DNA of 64,000 nt. It comes from Hydrogenophilus sp. (lineage in GTDB: Bacteria > Pseudomonadota > Gammaproteobacteria > Burkholderiales > Thiobacillaceae). Shown here piece after piece: positions 56,451-64,000 of this stretch (its first letter is position 1; each line of letters begins with the position of its first letter). Location: positions 24,419 through 88,418 of the forward strand of contig DYFL01000003.1 in NCBI GenBank assembly GCA_020725195.1, read 5' to 3'. The notes under the pieces are model-generated. The model saw only the letters and a list, made by a program, of their open reading frames with translations, was not told the origin of the DNA and made no database searches. Both the position numbers and the translations under genes were made by a program.

Positions 56451-56909
56451 ATGCCACCGCTGCCGCGCATCCTGATCGTGGAAGACGAGGGCCTCCTGGC
56501 CGAGAACCTGAAGACCTTCCTCGGCCGCCGATCGCCCGAGGTCCGCATCGCGCCGGACGGCGAGCGGGCCCTGGAGCTGCTCAAGACCTTCACGCCGGAG
56601 GTGGTGGTGATGGACCTCGCGCTGCCGGGCATCGACGGCCTCGAGGCCTATGCCGAGATCGTCCGCCGCCGCGCCCGCCCGGTCGGCTGCGTCATGATCA
56701 CCGGCCATCCGACGGACGACCTCGCCGAGCGCGCCGGCCGGCGCGGCATCCGCCATGTGCTGTACAAGCCGTTCAGCCTCGCCGAGCTGCAGCGGCTGGT
56801 CGACCGCTTAGCCGAGGAGTATTTCAAGGGGGAGCATTTCTGCGGGGCGGCCGCAGCGCGGGGGCCCCAGGAACCCGATGCGCCGCCCCCGTCTCTAATG
56901 GACCGATAG
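56451..56909 (+). CDS. Single-domain response regulator
   Basis: 152 residues with AAAGGAGCTGCC before the ATG. It is a receiver domain with phospho-acceptor Asp55 (VVVMDLALPG), Thr/Gly switch (MITGHP) and Lys in VLYKPFSLAEL. The 30-residue tail has no output domain. It probably acts in a phosphorelay or by protein binding. The N-terminus (RILIVEDEGLLAENLKTFL) is similar to that of the sigma-54 regulator at 44897 ([18 protein letters not shown]). Confidence 0.88.
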   Translation: MPPLPRILIVEDEGLLAENLKTFLGRRSPEVRIAPDGERALELLKTFTPEVVVMDLALPGIDGLEAYAEIVRRRARPVGCVMITGHPTDDLAERAGRRGIRHVLYKPFSLAELQRLVDRLAEEYFKGEHFCGAAAARGPQEPDAPPPSLMDR

Positions 56910-56918
56910 GGAGATGGC

Positions 56919-57194
56919 ATGATGGCGCTGCGGCACTACCTGTTTGTCCTCGGCATCCTGGCGCTGGCCGGCTGCGCGACCCCGGCCGAACGCGCCGCGC
57001 GCGTGCAGGCCGAGGTGGAGGAGATGATCCAGGTCTACGGGCCCGCCTGCGAGAGGCTCGGCTACCGTGCCGACGAAGACCGATGGCGGGACTGCATCCT
57101 GCGCCTGTCGGCGCGGGACGACTACCGCACCCGCCCCATCACCACCACCCACTGCTTCGGCCACCGCGGCTTCTTCCACTGCACCAGCTATTGA
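56919..57194 (+). CDS. Small lipoprotein of unknown function
   Basis: 91 residues with lipobox LALAGC (Cys at about 19). The mature part has five further Cys (GPACERLGY, WRDCILR, THCFGH, FFHCTSY), a pattern seen in small envelope lipoproteins with disulfides. It starts 9 bases after the response regulator, so co-transcription is likely. Confidence 0.7.
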   Translation: MMALRHYLFVLGILALAGCATPAERAARVQAEVEEMIQVYGPACERLGYRADEDRWRDCILRLSARDDYRTRPITTTHCFGHRGFFHCTSY

Positions 57195-57228
57195 TACCGC
57201 CTCGCTGGAAGGCCAAGAAAAATAATCC

Positions 57229-57257
57229 TTGACAGCCCCGCCCCTGCCGTCCATAGT
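57229..57257 (+). promoter_or_regulatory. Predicted sigma-70 promoter of the cold-shock gene
   Basis: TTGACA at 57229-57234, a 17-base spacer, and CATAGT at 57252-57257. The transcript would start near 57264 and leave a 5' leader of about 145 bases before 57408. Long leaders are the rule for csp genes, where they control translation at low temperature. The leader is notably AT-richer than its surroundings. Confidence 0.65.
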
Positions 57258-57407
57258 GCGCGGGCGTTTATCTGTAGTCGGTGTTTTTCGTCAGCTGTCG
57301 TCTCTGCTTGTCGGTAGTCCAGTTGTCCGTTATTCCCCTGAGCTGAGATTGCGTAACCGTCGGCCTGACGCCGACATCCCCTCCTCATTTTTTTAGGAAT
57401 GCAAAAA

Positions 57408-57611
57408 ATGGCAACTGGTACTGTCAAATGGTTCAACGACGCCAAGGGCTTCGGTTTCATCACCCCCGACGAGGGCGGCGAGGACCTCTTCGCCCACTTC
57501 TCGGCGATCCAGGGCAACGGCTTCAAGAGCCTGAGCGAGAACCAGCGGGTCAGCTTCGACGTGACCACCGGCCCCAAGGGCAAGCAGGCCTCCAACATCC
57601 GCCCGGCCTGA
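57408..57611 (+). CDS. CspA-family cold-shock protein
   Basis: 67 residues: [34 protein letters not shown] has both RNA-binding motifs (KGFGFI and DLFAHF). The start at 57408 was chosen because AGGA lies 9 bases upstream and the family begins at MATGTVKWF; an ATG 9 bases earlier is also in frame. It acts as an RNA chaperone. A strong terminator follows. Confidence 0.96.
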   Translation: MATGTVKWFNDAKGFGFITPDEGGEDLFAHFSAIQGNGFKSLSENQRVSFDVTTGPKGKQASNIRPA

Positions 57612-57635
57612 GCGGACGCTGGCCTGACCACGCAG

Positions 57636-57662
57636 AAAAGCCCGGCGAGCCGGGCTTTTTTG
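57636..57662 (+). terminator. Rho-independent terminator of the cold-shock gene
   Basis: GCCCGG-CGAG-CCGGGC stem followed by six T; AAAA precedes the stem, so it may also work in reverse. Confidence 0.93.
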
Positions 57663-57725
57663 TTTACCCCTCACCGCGCGGCACCTCGTAGACAAGAGTG
57701 CCGCCCCATAAGGAGCACACTCCGC

Positions 57726-57995
57726 ATGGCAAAAGAAGACCTGATCGAGATGCACGGCGTGGTCGCCGACGTCCTGCCCGACACCCGCTTCCTGGTGACC
57801 CTGGACAACGGCGTGCAGGTGGTGGCCTACGTGGCCGGGAAGATGCGCAAGCACCGCATCCGCATCCTGGCCGGCGACAAGGTTGACCTGGAGATGTCGC
57901 CCTACGACCTGAGCAAGGCGCGCATCACCTTCCGCCACAAGGACGAGCGTCCCCCCACCGCCCCTTCCGGTCCCGCCCAGTTCCGGCGCCGCTAG
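57726..57995 (+). CDS. infA: Translation initiation factor IF-1
   Basis: 89 residues: an S1/OB fold ([72 protein letters not shown]) plus a basic 15-residue tail ending RRR, which standard 72-residue IF-1 lacks. AAGGAGCAC lies upstream. Forms with such tails are usually second IF-1 copies in some proteobacteria; being next to a cold-shock gene fits a stress-condition copy. Whether a standard infA exists elsewhere cannot be seen. Confidence 0.95.
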   Translation: MAKEDLIEMHGVVADVLPDTRFLVTLDNGVQVVAYVAGKMRKHRIRILAGDKVDLEMSPYDLSKARITFRHKDERPPTAPSGPAQFRRR

Positions 57996-58101
57996 CCGGC
58001 CGAGCGCGCCGCGTCCCCTGTCCCGTCGCAGGCCGCGGCGGTTGACAAACACCCCGCGCGTAGCCATCGTCCCTCCAGCCCGCCGAAGTTCGACACCCGC
58101 C

Positions 58102-59829
58102 ATGGTCACGGACATCTCGCTCGAAAAGATCGTTCAGCCCCACCTGCTCACCTGCCCGCCCGAGACCCCCCTGGCCGAGGCGGCCCGCAGGATGGCCGAT
58201 GCGCATTGCAGTTCGATCCTCGTCGAGGAGGCGGGGGAGATCGTCGGCATCTGGACCGAGCGCGACGCCCTGGCCGTGGACGTCACGGACCGCGAGACCT
58301 ATCGGGCGCCCATCGAACGGCACATGTCCTCGCCGGTCAAGCGCATCGAGCTCGACACCTGCATCGGCGAGGCGGCCCAGCGCTTCCAGGAGGAAGGCGT
58401 GCGCCACTTCCTGGTCGTCGACCGCGAAGGGGCCGCCCGGGGCATCGTCAGCCAGACGGACGTCGTGCTGCAGCGGGGCGTCGAGTACTACGTCTCGCTG
58501 CGCCAGGTGAATTCGGTGTACAGCCGCGAGCTGATGAGCGTGCCCGGCCGCACCCCCCTCAACGAGGCGACCCGCAAGATGCGCGCGGACGGCCATGACG
58601 CGGTCGTCACGCTGTACGAGGACGGCAGCCGCGGCATCCTGACCGAACGGGACGTGCTGCGCATGATCGGCGCCGGCGCCGTCCTCGAGACGGTGCGGGA
58701 CCTCGCCAGCCGCCCCCTGATCACCATCGACAGCGAGGCGAGCCTCTACCAGGCGCGCCAGCTCTTCACCGCCAACCGCATCCGCCACCTCGGCGTCACC
58801 GAGGGCGGCGAGCTGGTCGGCCTGATCACCTTCGCCGACATCCTGGAGAACATCGAGATCGACTACGTGCGCCAGCTGCGCGAGACCCTGATCGAGCGCG
58901 AGCACAGCCTGGCCGAGAGCAACCAGCAGCTGCGCCTGGCGGCCAAGGCCTTCGAGCACACCTTCGAGGGCGTCATGGTGACCGACGCCGGGCACGTCAT
59001 CGAGTCGGTGAACCCCGCCTTCACCCGGATCACCGGCTACCGCGCCCACGAGGTCGTCGGCAAGACCCCGGCCGTGCTCTCCTCGGGCCGCCACGACGCG
59101 GCCTTCTACCGCGAAATGCGCGAGGCCCTGGCCGCGAGCGACCACTGGCAGGGCGAGATCTGGAATCGCCGGCGCACGGGCGAGCTCTACGTCGAATGGC
59201 TCAACATCAACGCGGTCAAGGGCGACGACGGCGCGGTCAGCCACTACGTCGCCGTCTTCTCCGACATCACCCGCCGCAAGCAGGCCGAGGAGAAGACCCG
59301 CTTCCTCGCCTACCACGACGCCCTGACCGGGCTGCCCAACCGCGCCCTGTTCAACGACCGCCTCGCCCAGGCCATCGCCCACGCCCGGCGCCGCAAGGAA
59401 GGGCTGGCCGTGCTCTTCCTCGACCTGGACCGGTTCAAGGAGATCAACGACACCCTGGGCCACCACGCCGGCGACGAGCTGCTGCGCCTCGTGGCGCAGC
59501 GCCTGGTGGGCTGCGTGCGCGACACCGACACGGTGGCCCGGCTCGGCGGCGACGAGTTCACCCTCGTCCTCGAAGAGATCAAACACGCCGAGGACGCCGA
59601 GGCCGTCGCCCGCGAGATCCTCGCCGCCCTGGCCGAGCCCGCGACCCTGGAGGGCGAGACGGTGCGCACCTCGGCCAGCATCGGCATCAGCCTCTATCCC
59701 GAGCACGGCAAGCAGCACGAAGTACTCCTGCGCCACGCCGACGCGGCCATGTATGCCGCCAAACAGGCCGGCCGCGGCACCTGCCGGCTGTTCCAGGCCG
59801 CCATGCTGGCGTCGGCGGCCAAGGCTTAG
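58102..59829 (+). CDS. Diguanylate cyclase with four CBS motifs and a PAS domain
   Basis: 575 residues. Four CBS motifs (residues about 8-265) form two Bateman pairs, followed by a coiled coil, a PAS/PAC domain (about 285-400) and a GGDEF domain (LAYHDALTGLPNRALF ... ARLGGDEFTLVLEE). The active-site GGDEF is intact, and a product-inhibition RxxD site (RDTD) sits five residues before it, so c-di-GMP synthesis with feedback is expected. CBS pairs usually sense adenine nucleotides, which would link energy state to c-di-GMP. The ATG at 58102 has a weak ribosome site; an earlier in-frame TTG exists. Confidence 0.92.
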   Translation: MVTDISLEKIVQPHLLTCPPETPLAEAARRMADAHCSSILVEEAGEIVGIWTERDALAVDVTDRETYRAPIERHMSSPVKRIELDTCIGEAAQRFQEEGVRHFLVVDREGAARGIVSQTDVVLQRGVEYYVSLRQVNSVYSRELMSVPGRTPLNEATRKMRADGHDAVVTLYEDGSRGILTERDVLRMIGAGAVLETVRDLASRPLITIDSEASLYQARQLFTANRIRHLGVTEGGELVGLITFADILENIEIDYVRQLRETLIEREHSLAESNQQLRLAAKAFEHTFEGVMVTDAGHVIESVNPAFTRITGYRAHEVVGKTPAVLSSGRHDAAFYREMREALAASDHWQGEIWNRRRTGELYVEWLNINAVKGDDGAVSHYVAVFSDITRRKQAEEKTRFLAYHDALTGLPNRALFNDRLAQAIAHARRRKEGLAVLFLDLDRFKEINDTLGHHAGDELLRLVAQRLVGCVRDTDTVARLGGDEFTLVLEEIKHAEDAEAVAREILAALAEPATLEGETVRTSASIGISLYPEHGKQHEVLLRHADAAMYAAKQAGRGTCRLFQAAMLASAAKA

Positions 59830-59835
59830 CCGAAG

Positions 59836-59915
59836 CAGCCCGGATGCAGGCCTCAGGCCGGAATCCGGGAACTGCGCCTTGACCCTGGATTCCATTCCGC
59901 TGCATCCGGCTACGC
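59836..59915. repeat. Imperfect palindrome, AGCCCGGATGCAG / CTGCATCCGGCT
   Basis: Arms AGCCCGGATGCAG and CTGCATCCGGCT flank about 55 bases with an inner GGAATCCGGGA/CCCTGGATTCC pair. It is of the widespread CCGGATTGCG-like repeat type and marks the junction to the transposase remnant. Confidence 0.6.
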
Positions 59916-59934
59916 CCGGTCCCACACGCCGGCC

Positions 59935-60240
59935 CCAAGCTTCATCCATGTTTCCGACGGCAAACTGCACGATGTGCATGCCCTCGACCTGCTGCCTCTG
60001 GAACCCGGCGCCATCTACGTGATGGATCGTGGTTACGTCGATTTCGGGCGGCTGCATGTCCTGCATCTGGCTGGTGCCTTCTTCGTCACTCGGGCCAAGT
60101 CGAACATGAGCTTCCATCGGGTCTATTCGGCCAAGACGGACCGCAGTTCGGGCCTGATCTGCGACCAGACCATCGCCCTGGATGGCCACTACACCAGGAA
60201 GGACTGCCCCGACCACCTGCGCCGCGTCCGTTTCAACCTA
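59935..60240 (+). pseudogene. IS4-family transposase fragment
   Basis: About 100 codons in one frame: SFIHVSDGKLHDVHALDLLPLEPGAIYVMDRGYVDFGRLHVLH then AGAFFVTRAKSNMSFHRVYSAKTDRSSGLICDQTIAL. The block VMDRGYVDF carries the second catalytic Asp of IS4-type DDE transposases. The N-terminal third and the C-terminus with the catalytic Glu are missing, and no terminal repeats are visible. It is a dead fragment. Confidence 0.85.
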
Positions 60241-60251
60241 GAAAAAGCAGT

Positions 60252-60402
60252 TGATCCGCAGATGACGCAGATTTACGCAGATATTTCAAAGAATTAGCCC
60301 CTTCCAGCCTGCCACCCATGCGGTGAGTCTGGATATTCCGGCAACCCGTTGATGCCATAGGCCTTTATCTGCGTTCCTCGGCGTCATCTGCGGATTCAAG
60401 GT
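60252..60402. repeat. Inverted repeat pair, GATCCGCAGATGACGCAGAT type
   Basis: GATCCGCAGATGACGCAGAT at about 60253 and its complement-like ATCTGCGTTCCTCGGCGTCATCTGCGGATT at about 60368-60397 face each other across about 95 bases. This type of repeat is frequent in bacterial intergenic DNA. The transposase fragment breaks off right at its left arm. Confidence 0.7.
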
Positions 60403-60496
60403 TTATAAGCCATGACCCTGGGCCGAGAGCAGCACGGGGCGGAGGCGCCCCGGGATTCACGCCCTGCCGCCGGCGTTGCACCGGCGGCGGCAACTG

Positions 60497-61003
60497 TCAG
60501 GGCAGGGAAACCGGCCGGGTGAACTCGTGGTCGGTGTCCTGCACCAGGGTATGGCAGGCGTGGCATTCCTGGGCGAAGCCGGCGTCCTTGCCGTAGGGCT
60601 TCAGGTCCTTGCCCAGCCAGCGGGCATAGCCCCAGCCACCGGTGGCGGCGTAGCGCTTGTTGTCCCTGACCATGATCTCCACGTGCACGAACTCGCCCGG
60701 CTCCAGGGCGGCGGGGAAGCGCTCGTGCGGCGCCTCCTTCCAGACCAGCTTCGCCAGCACCGTGCCGTCTGGCCAGGGCAGCGTCTTGCCGGCGCGGGCG
60801 GCCTGGATGGCGGTGTCGTTGCCCAGGATGGCGCGCACGTGGTTCTTGTCGGTGCGGTAGGACGGCGAGATCAGCCGCCAGTCCTTGTAGTCCGCCGGCA
60901 GGCGGATGCCGTTGGGGGCCGGAGCCGGGCCGCCCTCAGCCGCGGCGGGCAGGGCGGACACGGCCAGGCCCAGGGACAGTAGTGCAATACCCGTTGCTCT
61001 CAT
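60497..61003 (-). CDS. Cytochrome P460 / c'-beta family protein
   Basis: 168 residues with a signal peptide ending LPAAA and AAGGAGATCTCCG before the ATG. The sequence KDWRLISPSYRTDKNHVRAILGNDTAI...TVLAKLVWKE and a C-terminal CHACH heme motif define the family. P460 enzymes oxidise hydroxylamine or act on NO with a heme cross-linked to a Lys; c'-beta forms lack this and bind NO. Lys residues occur at the expected place (KLVWKE), but I cannot tell whether the cross-link forms. No hao or other nitrification gene is near. Confidence 0.88.
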   Translation of the reverse strand: MRATGIALLSLGLAVSALPAAAEGGPAPAPNGIRLPADYKDWRLISPSYRTDKNHVRAILGNDTAIQAARAGKTLPWPDGTVLAKLVWKEAPHERFPAALEPGEFVHVEIMVRDNKRYAATGGWGYARWLGKDLKPYGKDAGFAQECHACHTLVQDTDHEFTRPVSLP

Positions 61004-61142
61004 CGGAGATCTCCTTTGTTGTCTCGGTTGAAAGTGCGGAGCCGGCCGGGAGCGACGGTCTCGCTCGGCGGGCTCACCCTTCCCTAAACAGCGGACAACT
61101 CGGATTTATTCCCGGGCAGTACAAACGCACCGGGCCGGCCGC

Positions 61143-61559
61143 TCAGGCCCGGGTGTCGGGCGGCCCGACCCAGAAGAGGGGGTTGTGCGCCACCTCCCAC
61201 AGATGGCCGTCCGGGTCCTTGAAGTAGCCGGCGTAGCCGCCCCAGGAGACCTTCTGCGCCGGCTTGACGAGCGTCGCCCCGGCGGCGAGCGCCTGGCCCA
61301 TGACCTGCTCCACCTCGGCCTCCGAGGCGACATTGTGGGAAAGCGTGAAGCCCTCGAACCCGGAGCCCTCCGGCGACACGGTCGCGTCCTCGGCCAGGGC
61401 CTCGCGCGCATACAGGCCGAGCCAGGTGCCGTTCAGCGTGAAGAAGGCGACCTCGGGCGGCGACTCCATGCGCGGAAAGCCCAGGCCCTGCTCATAGAAG
61501 GCCACGGCGGCGGCGAGGTCGCGCACGCCGAGGGTGATCATGCTGATCCGTGGATTCAT
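61143..61559 (-). CDS. VOC (glyoxalase/bleomycin-resistance) family protein
   Basis: 138 residues with AAAGGAGCCGACGCAG upstream. It has the VOC fold: ISMITLGVRDLAAAVAFYEQGLGFPRME, FFTLNGTWLGLYARE, GYFKDPDGHLWEVAHNPLF. Metal-ligand candidates include the terminal Glu in WEVAHNP. It is a single-domain metalloprotein of unknown substrate. Solitary gene. Confidence 0.88.
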   Translation of the reverse strand: MNPRISMITLGVRDLAAAVAFYEQGLGFPRMESPPEVAFFTLNGTWLGLYAREALAEDATVSPEGSGFEGFTLSHNVASEAEVEQVMGQALAAGATLVKPAQKVSWGGYAGYFKDPDGHLWEVAHNPLFWVGPPDTRA

Positions 61560-61701
61560 CTGCGTCGGCTCCTTTGTGTGGCGTTACTGCGTACCCTGCC
61601 CTCCCGCCCGGAGGATGCAAAGACGAGCGGCCTGCCCCAGGCCCTTGCCGCAGCGTCAACTCGCCGAGCCAGGTGCAACCGGCCCCAACGTTACCTCCTC
61701 T

Positions 61702-62841
61702 CTACGGCCTAGTCCTAAGCGTGGGGGCGCTGCGCGCCCGATCTCCGGCCCGATATTTCCAGACCCCGGCGGGGCCGGACAAGATCCACCCGCCATCGAA
61801 GGGCGTCCCTGTCGTCAACGGCGCAGCGACTGAATCGACATAGCGCAGCGCCTGGCGGTTGATGACGTCGACGCGCAGCCATTGATCCCCGATAAACACC
61901 CAGAGGAAGCCGTTGTGGCTGAGCAACCCGGTCACGGGGGCATAGGCGAGCGCCGCGCCGAAATCGAAGCGCCAAAAACGCCCCGACTGCTCATCCAGCG
62001 CGAACAGCCCATGGCTGGTGCCGACGACCAACCGGCCCTGATGCCGCGCCAGTGCGCTGAAGGTAACCACATCCTCCCCGGCGTCGATCCGGAACTGCCT
62101 GGGCTTCCCGGCGGCGGGCCGCATCTCGAGGGCCGCGCCGCCCATGCCGCCCTCGTCCGTCCCGACCCAGATCGCCCTGGCCTCGACCAGCAGGGGAAAG
62201 CGGCTGAATGAAAGCTCCTCGTCCTCGTCGATCAGCTCGATGCTGCCCGCATCGAAGTCGGCCTTTCCCAGCGAGCCATAGCTCCCGAGGACCATCGCCC
62301 TGCCGTCCCAGGCACAGCTCTGCACGTGTTCGGAGTAGAGATTGCTCCCGGTGTCCTCGGCACTGTGCAGCGGCCTGGAGGTAACCCTGAGCGCGCCCAG
62401 GTAACGATCCGGCGAGGTTGGCCGGAGGATGACAAACCCCCTGGGCGCGGGTCCGGCCCTGAACCCGCCGCGGGGCGTGCCGTCCTCCTTGACCCTCTGT
62501 GCCTCCGGATAGTGCTGCACGGCGATGACGAAGCCATCCCGCATCGCACACATGGGACCGTACCAGGCGGCGCCGTTGGCGAAGCCGCTGACCGGCCGCT
62601 CCTCCAGCTTGTTGCCATTCGCCCTGGCCTGCCAGAGGCTGCGGCCGCCGTTGATCAGCGCGATGTTCCTGTTGGCGACGATTTCGGTCGCCCCGATGTC
62701 GCCCAGGCGGACCAGGGCGGTCGCCTGTGTCGACAGCCGGAACTGGACGGACGGGATCTCTGCCAGCGCATCCGCCCGGGCCGATGCGGGCAGAAGCAGC
62801 GTCAGACAGAACAGATATGTACAGGCCCGATTCCGTTTCAT
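61702..62841 (-). CDS. Exported hypothetical protein, beta-propeller-like
   Basis: 379 residues with a signal peptide ending PASARA. Repeated blocks of the type RLVVGTSHGLFALDEQSGRFWRFD and GFLWVFIGDQWLRVDVINRQ resemble blades of a beta-propeller (two-component-regulator-propeller or PQQ-like). No enzyme motif is seen. The gene shows less extreme codon bias than the cox region. Function unknown; its proximity to two other unknown exported proteins suggests an accessory segment. Confidence 0.65.
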   Translation of the reverse strand: MKRNRACTYLFCLTLLLPASARADALAEIPSVQFRLSTQATALVRLGDIGATEIVANRNIALINGGRSLWQARANGNKLEERPVSGFANGAAWYGPMCAMRDGFVIAVQHYPEAQRVKEDGTPRGGFRAGPAPRGFVILRPTSPDRYLGALRVTSRPLHSAEDTGSNLYSEHVQSCAWDGRAMVLGSYGSLGKADFDAGSIELIDEDEELSFSRFPLLVEARAIWVGTDEGGMGGAALEMRPAAGKPRQFRIDAGEDVVTFSALARHQGRLVVGTSHGLFALDEQSGRFWRFDFGAALAYAPVTGLLSHNGFLWVFIGDQWLRVDVINRQALRYVDSVAAPLTTGTPFDGGWILSGPAGVWKYRAGDRARSAPTLRTRP

Positions 62842-62896
62842 TGGTCTGCCCTATGTTCAAGTCCGGCGTGGCCGGGACATCGATTGGCGCCCCGAT

Positions 62897-63376
62897 TCAT
62901 GTCCCTGCGCCGCCCCCCGATACCGGGCGCAGCTTCAGCCAGTCTTCGCCTAACGCACCTTTTCCTTCGACCGACACCGCGAACACCGCGGACTTCGGAG
63001 TGTAGGGCGCCTCCGGGACGGGGGTGAAGTCGCCATGCCGGCGCAGGTGCATTTCGGTGTGCACCACCCGCCCCTGGTGCCGGAACACCATGAGCATCTC
63101 CCCGTCGTCCATCGATTCGGACGTGATGACGGACCTGCACTCAGCCGGCGCGATGGCGAGCCGTTTGCAGACCTCGTCGGTGGGCATGTAGGGGCCGAAC
63201 AGAAACAGCTCGTCCCACTCGAACCCGGTGAGCTGCGCGATCGCCACCTCCTTGCTGTGCTTGTCCCGCAGCGCCTTCTTCAAGGCCCAGCCGACCTCAC
63301 CGCTTTTCAGATAGCGGTAGACGTCGCCGCAGCCGGTCAGGGTGAGCAGGAGACAGGCGGCAATCAGTGCGCGCAT
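62897..63376 (-). CDS. Hypothetical lipoprotein
   Basis: 159 residues from the ATG at 63376, chosen because it puts a lipobox (LTLTGC) at a normal distance; no strong ribosome site is visible, and a start 13 codons earlier is possible. Mature part: YRYLKSGEVGWALKKAL, FEWDELFLFGPYMPTDEVCKRL, MLMVFRHQGRVVHTEMHL. No known family recognised. Confidence 0.6.
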   Translation of the reverse strand: MRALIAACLLLTLTGCGDVYRYLKSGEVGWALKKALRDKHSKEVAIAQLTGFEWDELFLFGPYMPTDEVCKRLAIAPAECRSVITSESMDDGEMLMVFRHQGRVVHTEMHLRRHGDFTPVPEAPYTPKSAVFAVSVEGKGALGEDWLKLRPVSGGGAGT

Positions 63377-63473
63377 CAACAGCCCTGGCGTTGGCATTGC
63401 GGGGCGCAAAGACACCGAGCGAAGCCTGCTGGTGGCGTATCCCCTTCGAAGCGCTTGTCAGCCGCGGAGTATT

Positions 63474-63863
63474 TCATTGGCTGAGATGCAGGCGATCCGA
63501 GATCGCCTTGCGAATCTCCGCATCGGGGAATTCAGAGGGGTGTTGACGCCGATACTCAGCCACTCTTTGCACCAGCACGGTCTCGCCCCCGGTCTCAAAC
63601 AGCCTGGTCAGCTGGAATGCGCTCTGCTCATAGTTGACGAACATGATGATCTCGCCGTCCAGGTTCATTTCAAGTTGCTTGATTGCGTCTTCAGCCCGGT
63701 TCTCTCGCAATGCGTTGAGGACGACGACTTTCACATATGCGTTTCCAATGGCCGGATGGCCGACGCCGCCCAGATAGCCCTGGAAATAGCCCGAGATGTA
63801 GGCCGCGATACTGAGGATGGCTACAGCCATGAACATCAAAGAGACCTTGAGGATGGGGCGCAT
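63474..63863 (-). CDS. Hypothetical single-helix membrane protein
   Basis: 129 residues: one N-terminal membrane helix (VSLMFMAVAILSIAAYISGYF), then a soluble alpha-helical part (KVVVLNALRENRAEDAIKQLEMNLDGEIIMF). Base composition is clearly less GC-rich than most of the window, a hint of recent acquisition. Function unknown. The ribosome site is weak. Confidence 0.6.
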   Translation of the reverse strand: MRPILKVSLMFMAVAILSIAAYISGYFQGYLGGVGHPAIGNAYVKVVVLNALRENRAEDAIKQLEMNLDGEIIMFVNYEQSAFQLTRLFETGGETVLVQRVAEYRRQHPSEFPDAEIRKAISDRLHLSQ

Positions 63864-64000
63864 GGGGATGGCTTACCTGCTAGTTCAGGGGACGCGCCGC
63901 TCTGGGGCAAAGGGTTAGGGCGGCATAGCGGCTCATTGATTTTCTGGGCTGTTCACGGGTTTCCTACGGTAGAAATGCCTGCCGAACGTGATGCAGCCGG
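63864..64000. other. End of window, no gene seen
   Basis: 137 bases, lower GC than average, with no reading frame or signal I can support. Confidence 0.4.

Overview
The window is very GC-rich DNA from a free-living, respiring Gram-negative bacterium, most likely a gammaproteobacterium and less likely a betaproteobacterium. Support: RlmM, a GlrK/QseG/GlrR three-gene set and a Mak-type fructokinase (gammaproteobacterial flavour), flavocytochrome c sulfide dehydrogenase, several exported c-type cytochromes, Tat and Sec signal peptides and lipoprotein signals. A type II-like secretion cluster with a cohesin-tailed secretin and an IF-1 with a basic C-terminal tail also occur in betaproteobacteria, so the class is not certain. 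No rRNA or tRNA gene was recognised.

Layout. 1-8.5 kb (+): an exported metal/redox cluster with three multicopper-oxidase-like proteins that have lost many copper ligands, a lipoprotein, a subtilisin-like protease, a SCO1 copper chaperone and a cytochrome c fused to a periplasmic binding domain. Cadherin-like surface repeats occur on two of these proteins. 8.7-10.4 kb (-): fccB and fccA for sulfide oxidation. 10.8-17.5 kb: a PAS sensor kinase (+), a BON/EF-hand protein, the glrK-qseG-glrR set and a NarL-type regulator (-). 17.7-27.5 kb (-): a type II secretion/type IV pilus-like machine (pseudopilins, secretin, PilP/O/N/M-like inner-membrane parts, GspE, GspF, GspG). 27.8-34.2 kb: fructokinase, a coupled pair of unknown genes, a GlcD-type oxidase, a GIY-YIG protein, RlmM and an EamA transporter, separated by dispersed repeats.

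34.5-43.9 kb (+): a form I aerobic CO dehydrogenase cluster, coxM-coxS-coxL-coxG-coxD-coxE followed by an XdhC-like gene, a MocA-like cytidylyltransferase and a second XdhC/CoxI gene. It therefore holds the enzyme, its cofactor supply and its active-site maturation factors. CoxL carries the form I AYRCSFR signature, which implies real CO oxidation. 43.9-47.8 kb: isoaspartyl peptidase (+) and a sigma-54 two-component pair (-). 48.15-50.1 kb (-): a complete group II intron inserted just after the terminator of the next gene. 50.2-55.6 kb (-): a second redox/surface module with a cadherin-repeat exoprotein, a SCO1 protein and an intact multicopper oxidase. It mirrors the first cluster in composition.

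55.6-64 kb: a decayed EAL-domain remnant, a single-domain response regulator, a small lipoprotein, a cold-shock protein with a long leader, an IF-1, a CBS-PAS-GGDEF diguanylate cyclase, an IS4-type transposase remnant, a cytochrome P460-like protein, a VOC protein and three exported or membrane proteins of unknown function. At least six families of dispersed palindromic repeats sit in the gaps, including one MITE-like element that supplies the stop codon of a pseudopilin gene.

As a working picture, the cell obtains electrons from sulfide and CO, and invests in exported copper proteins plus a dedicated secretion machine. The link between that machine and the copper/cadherin exoproteins is inference from neighbourhood only.
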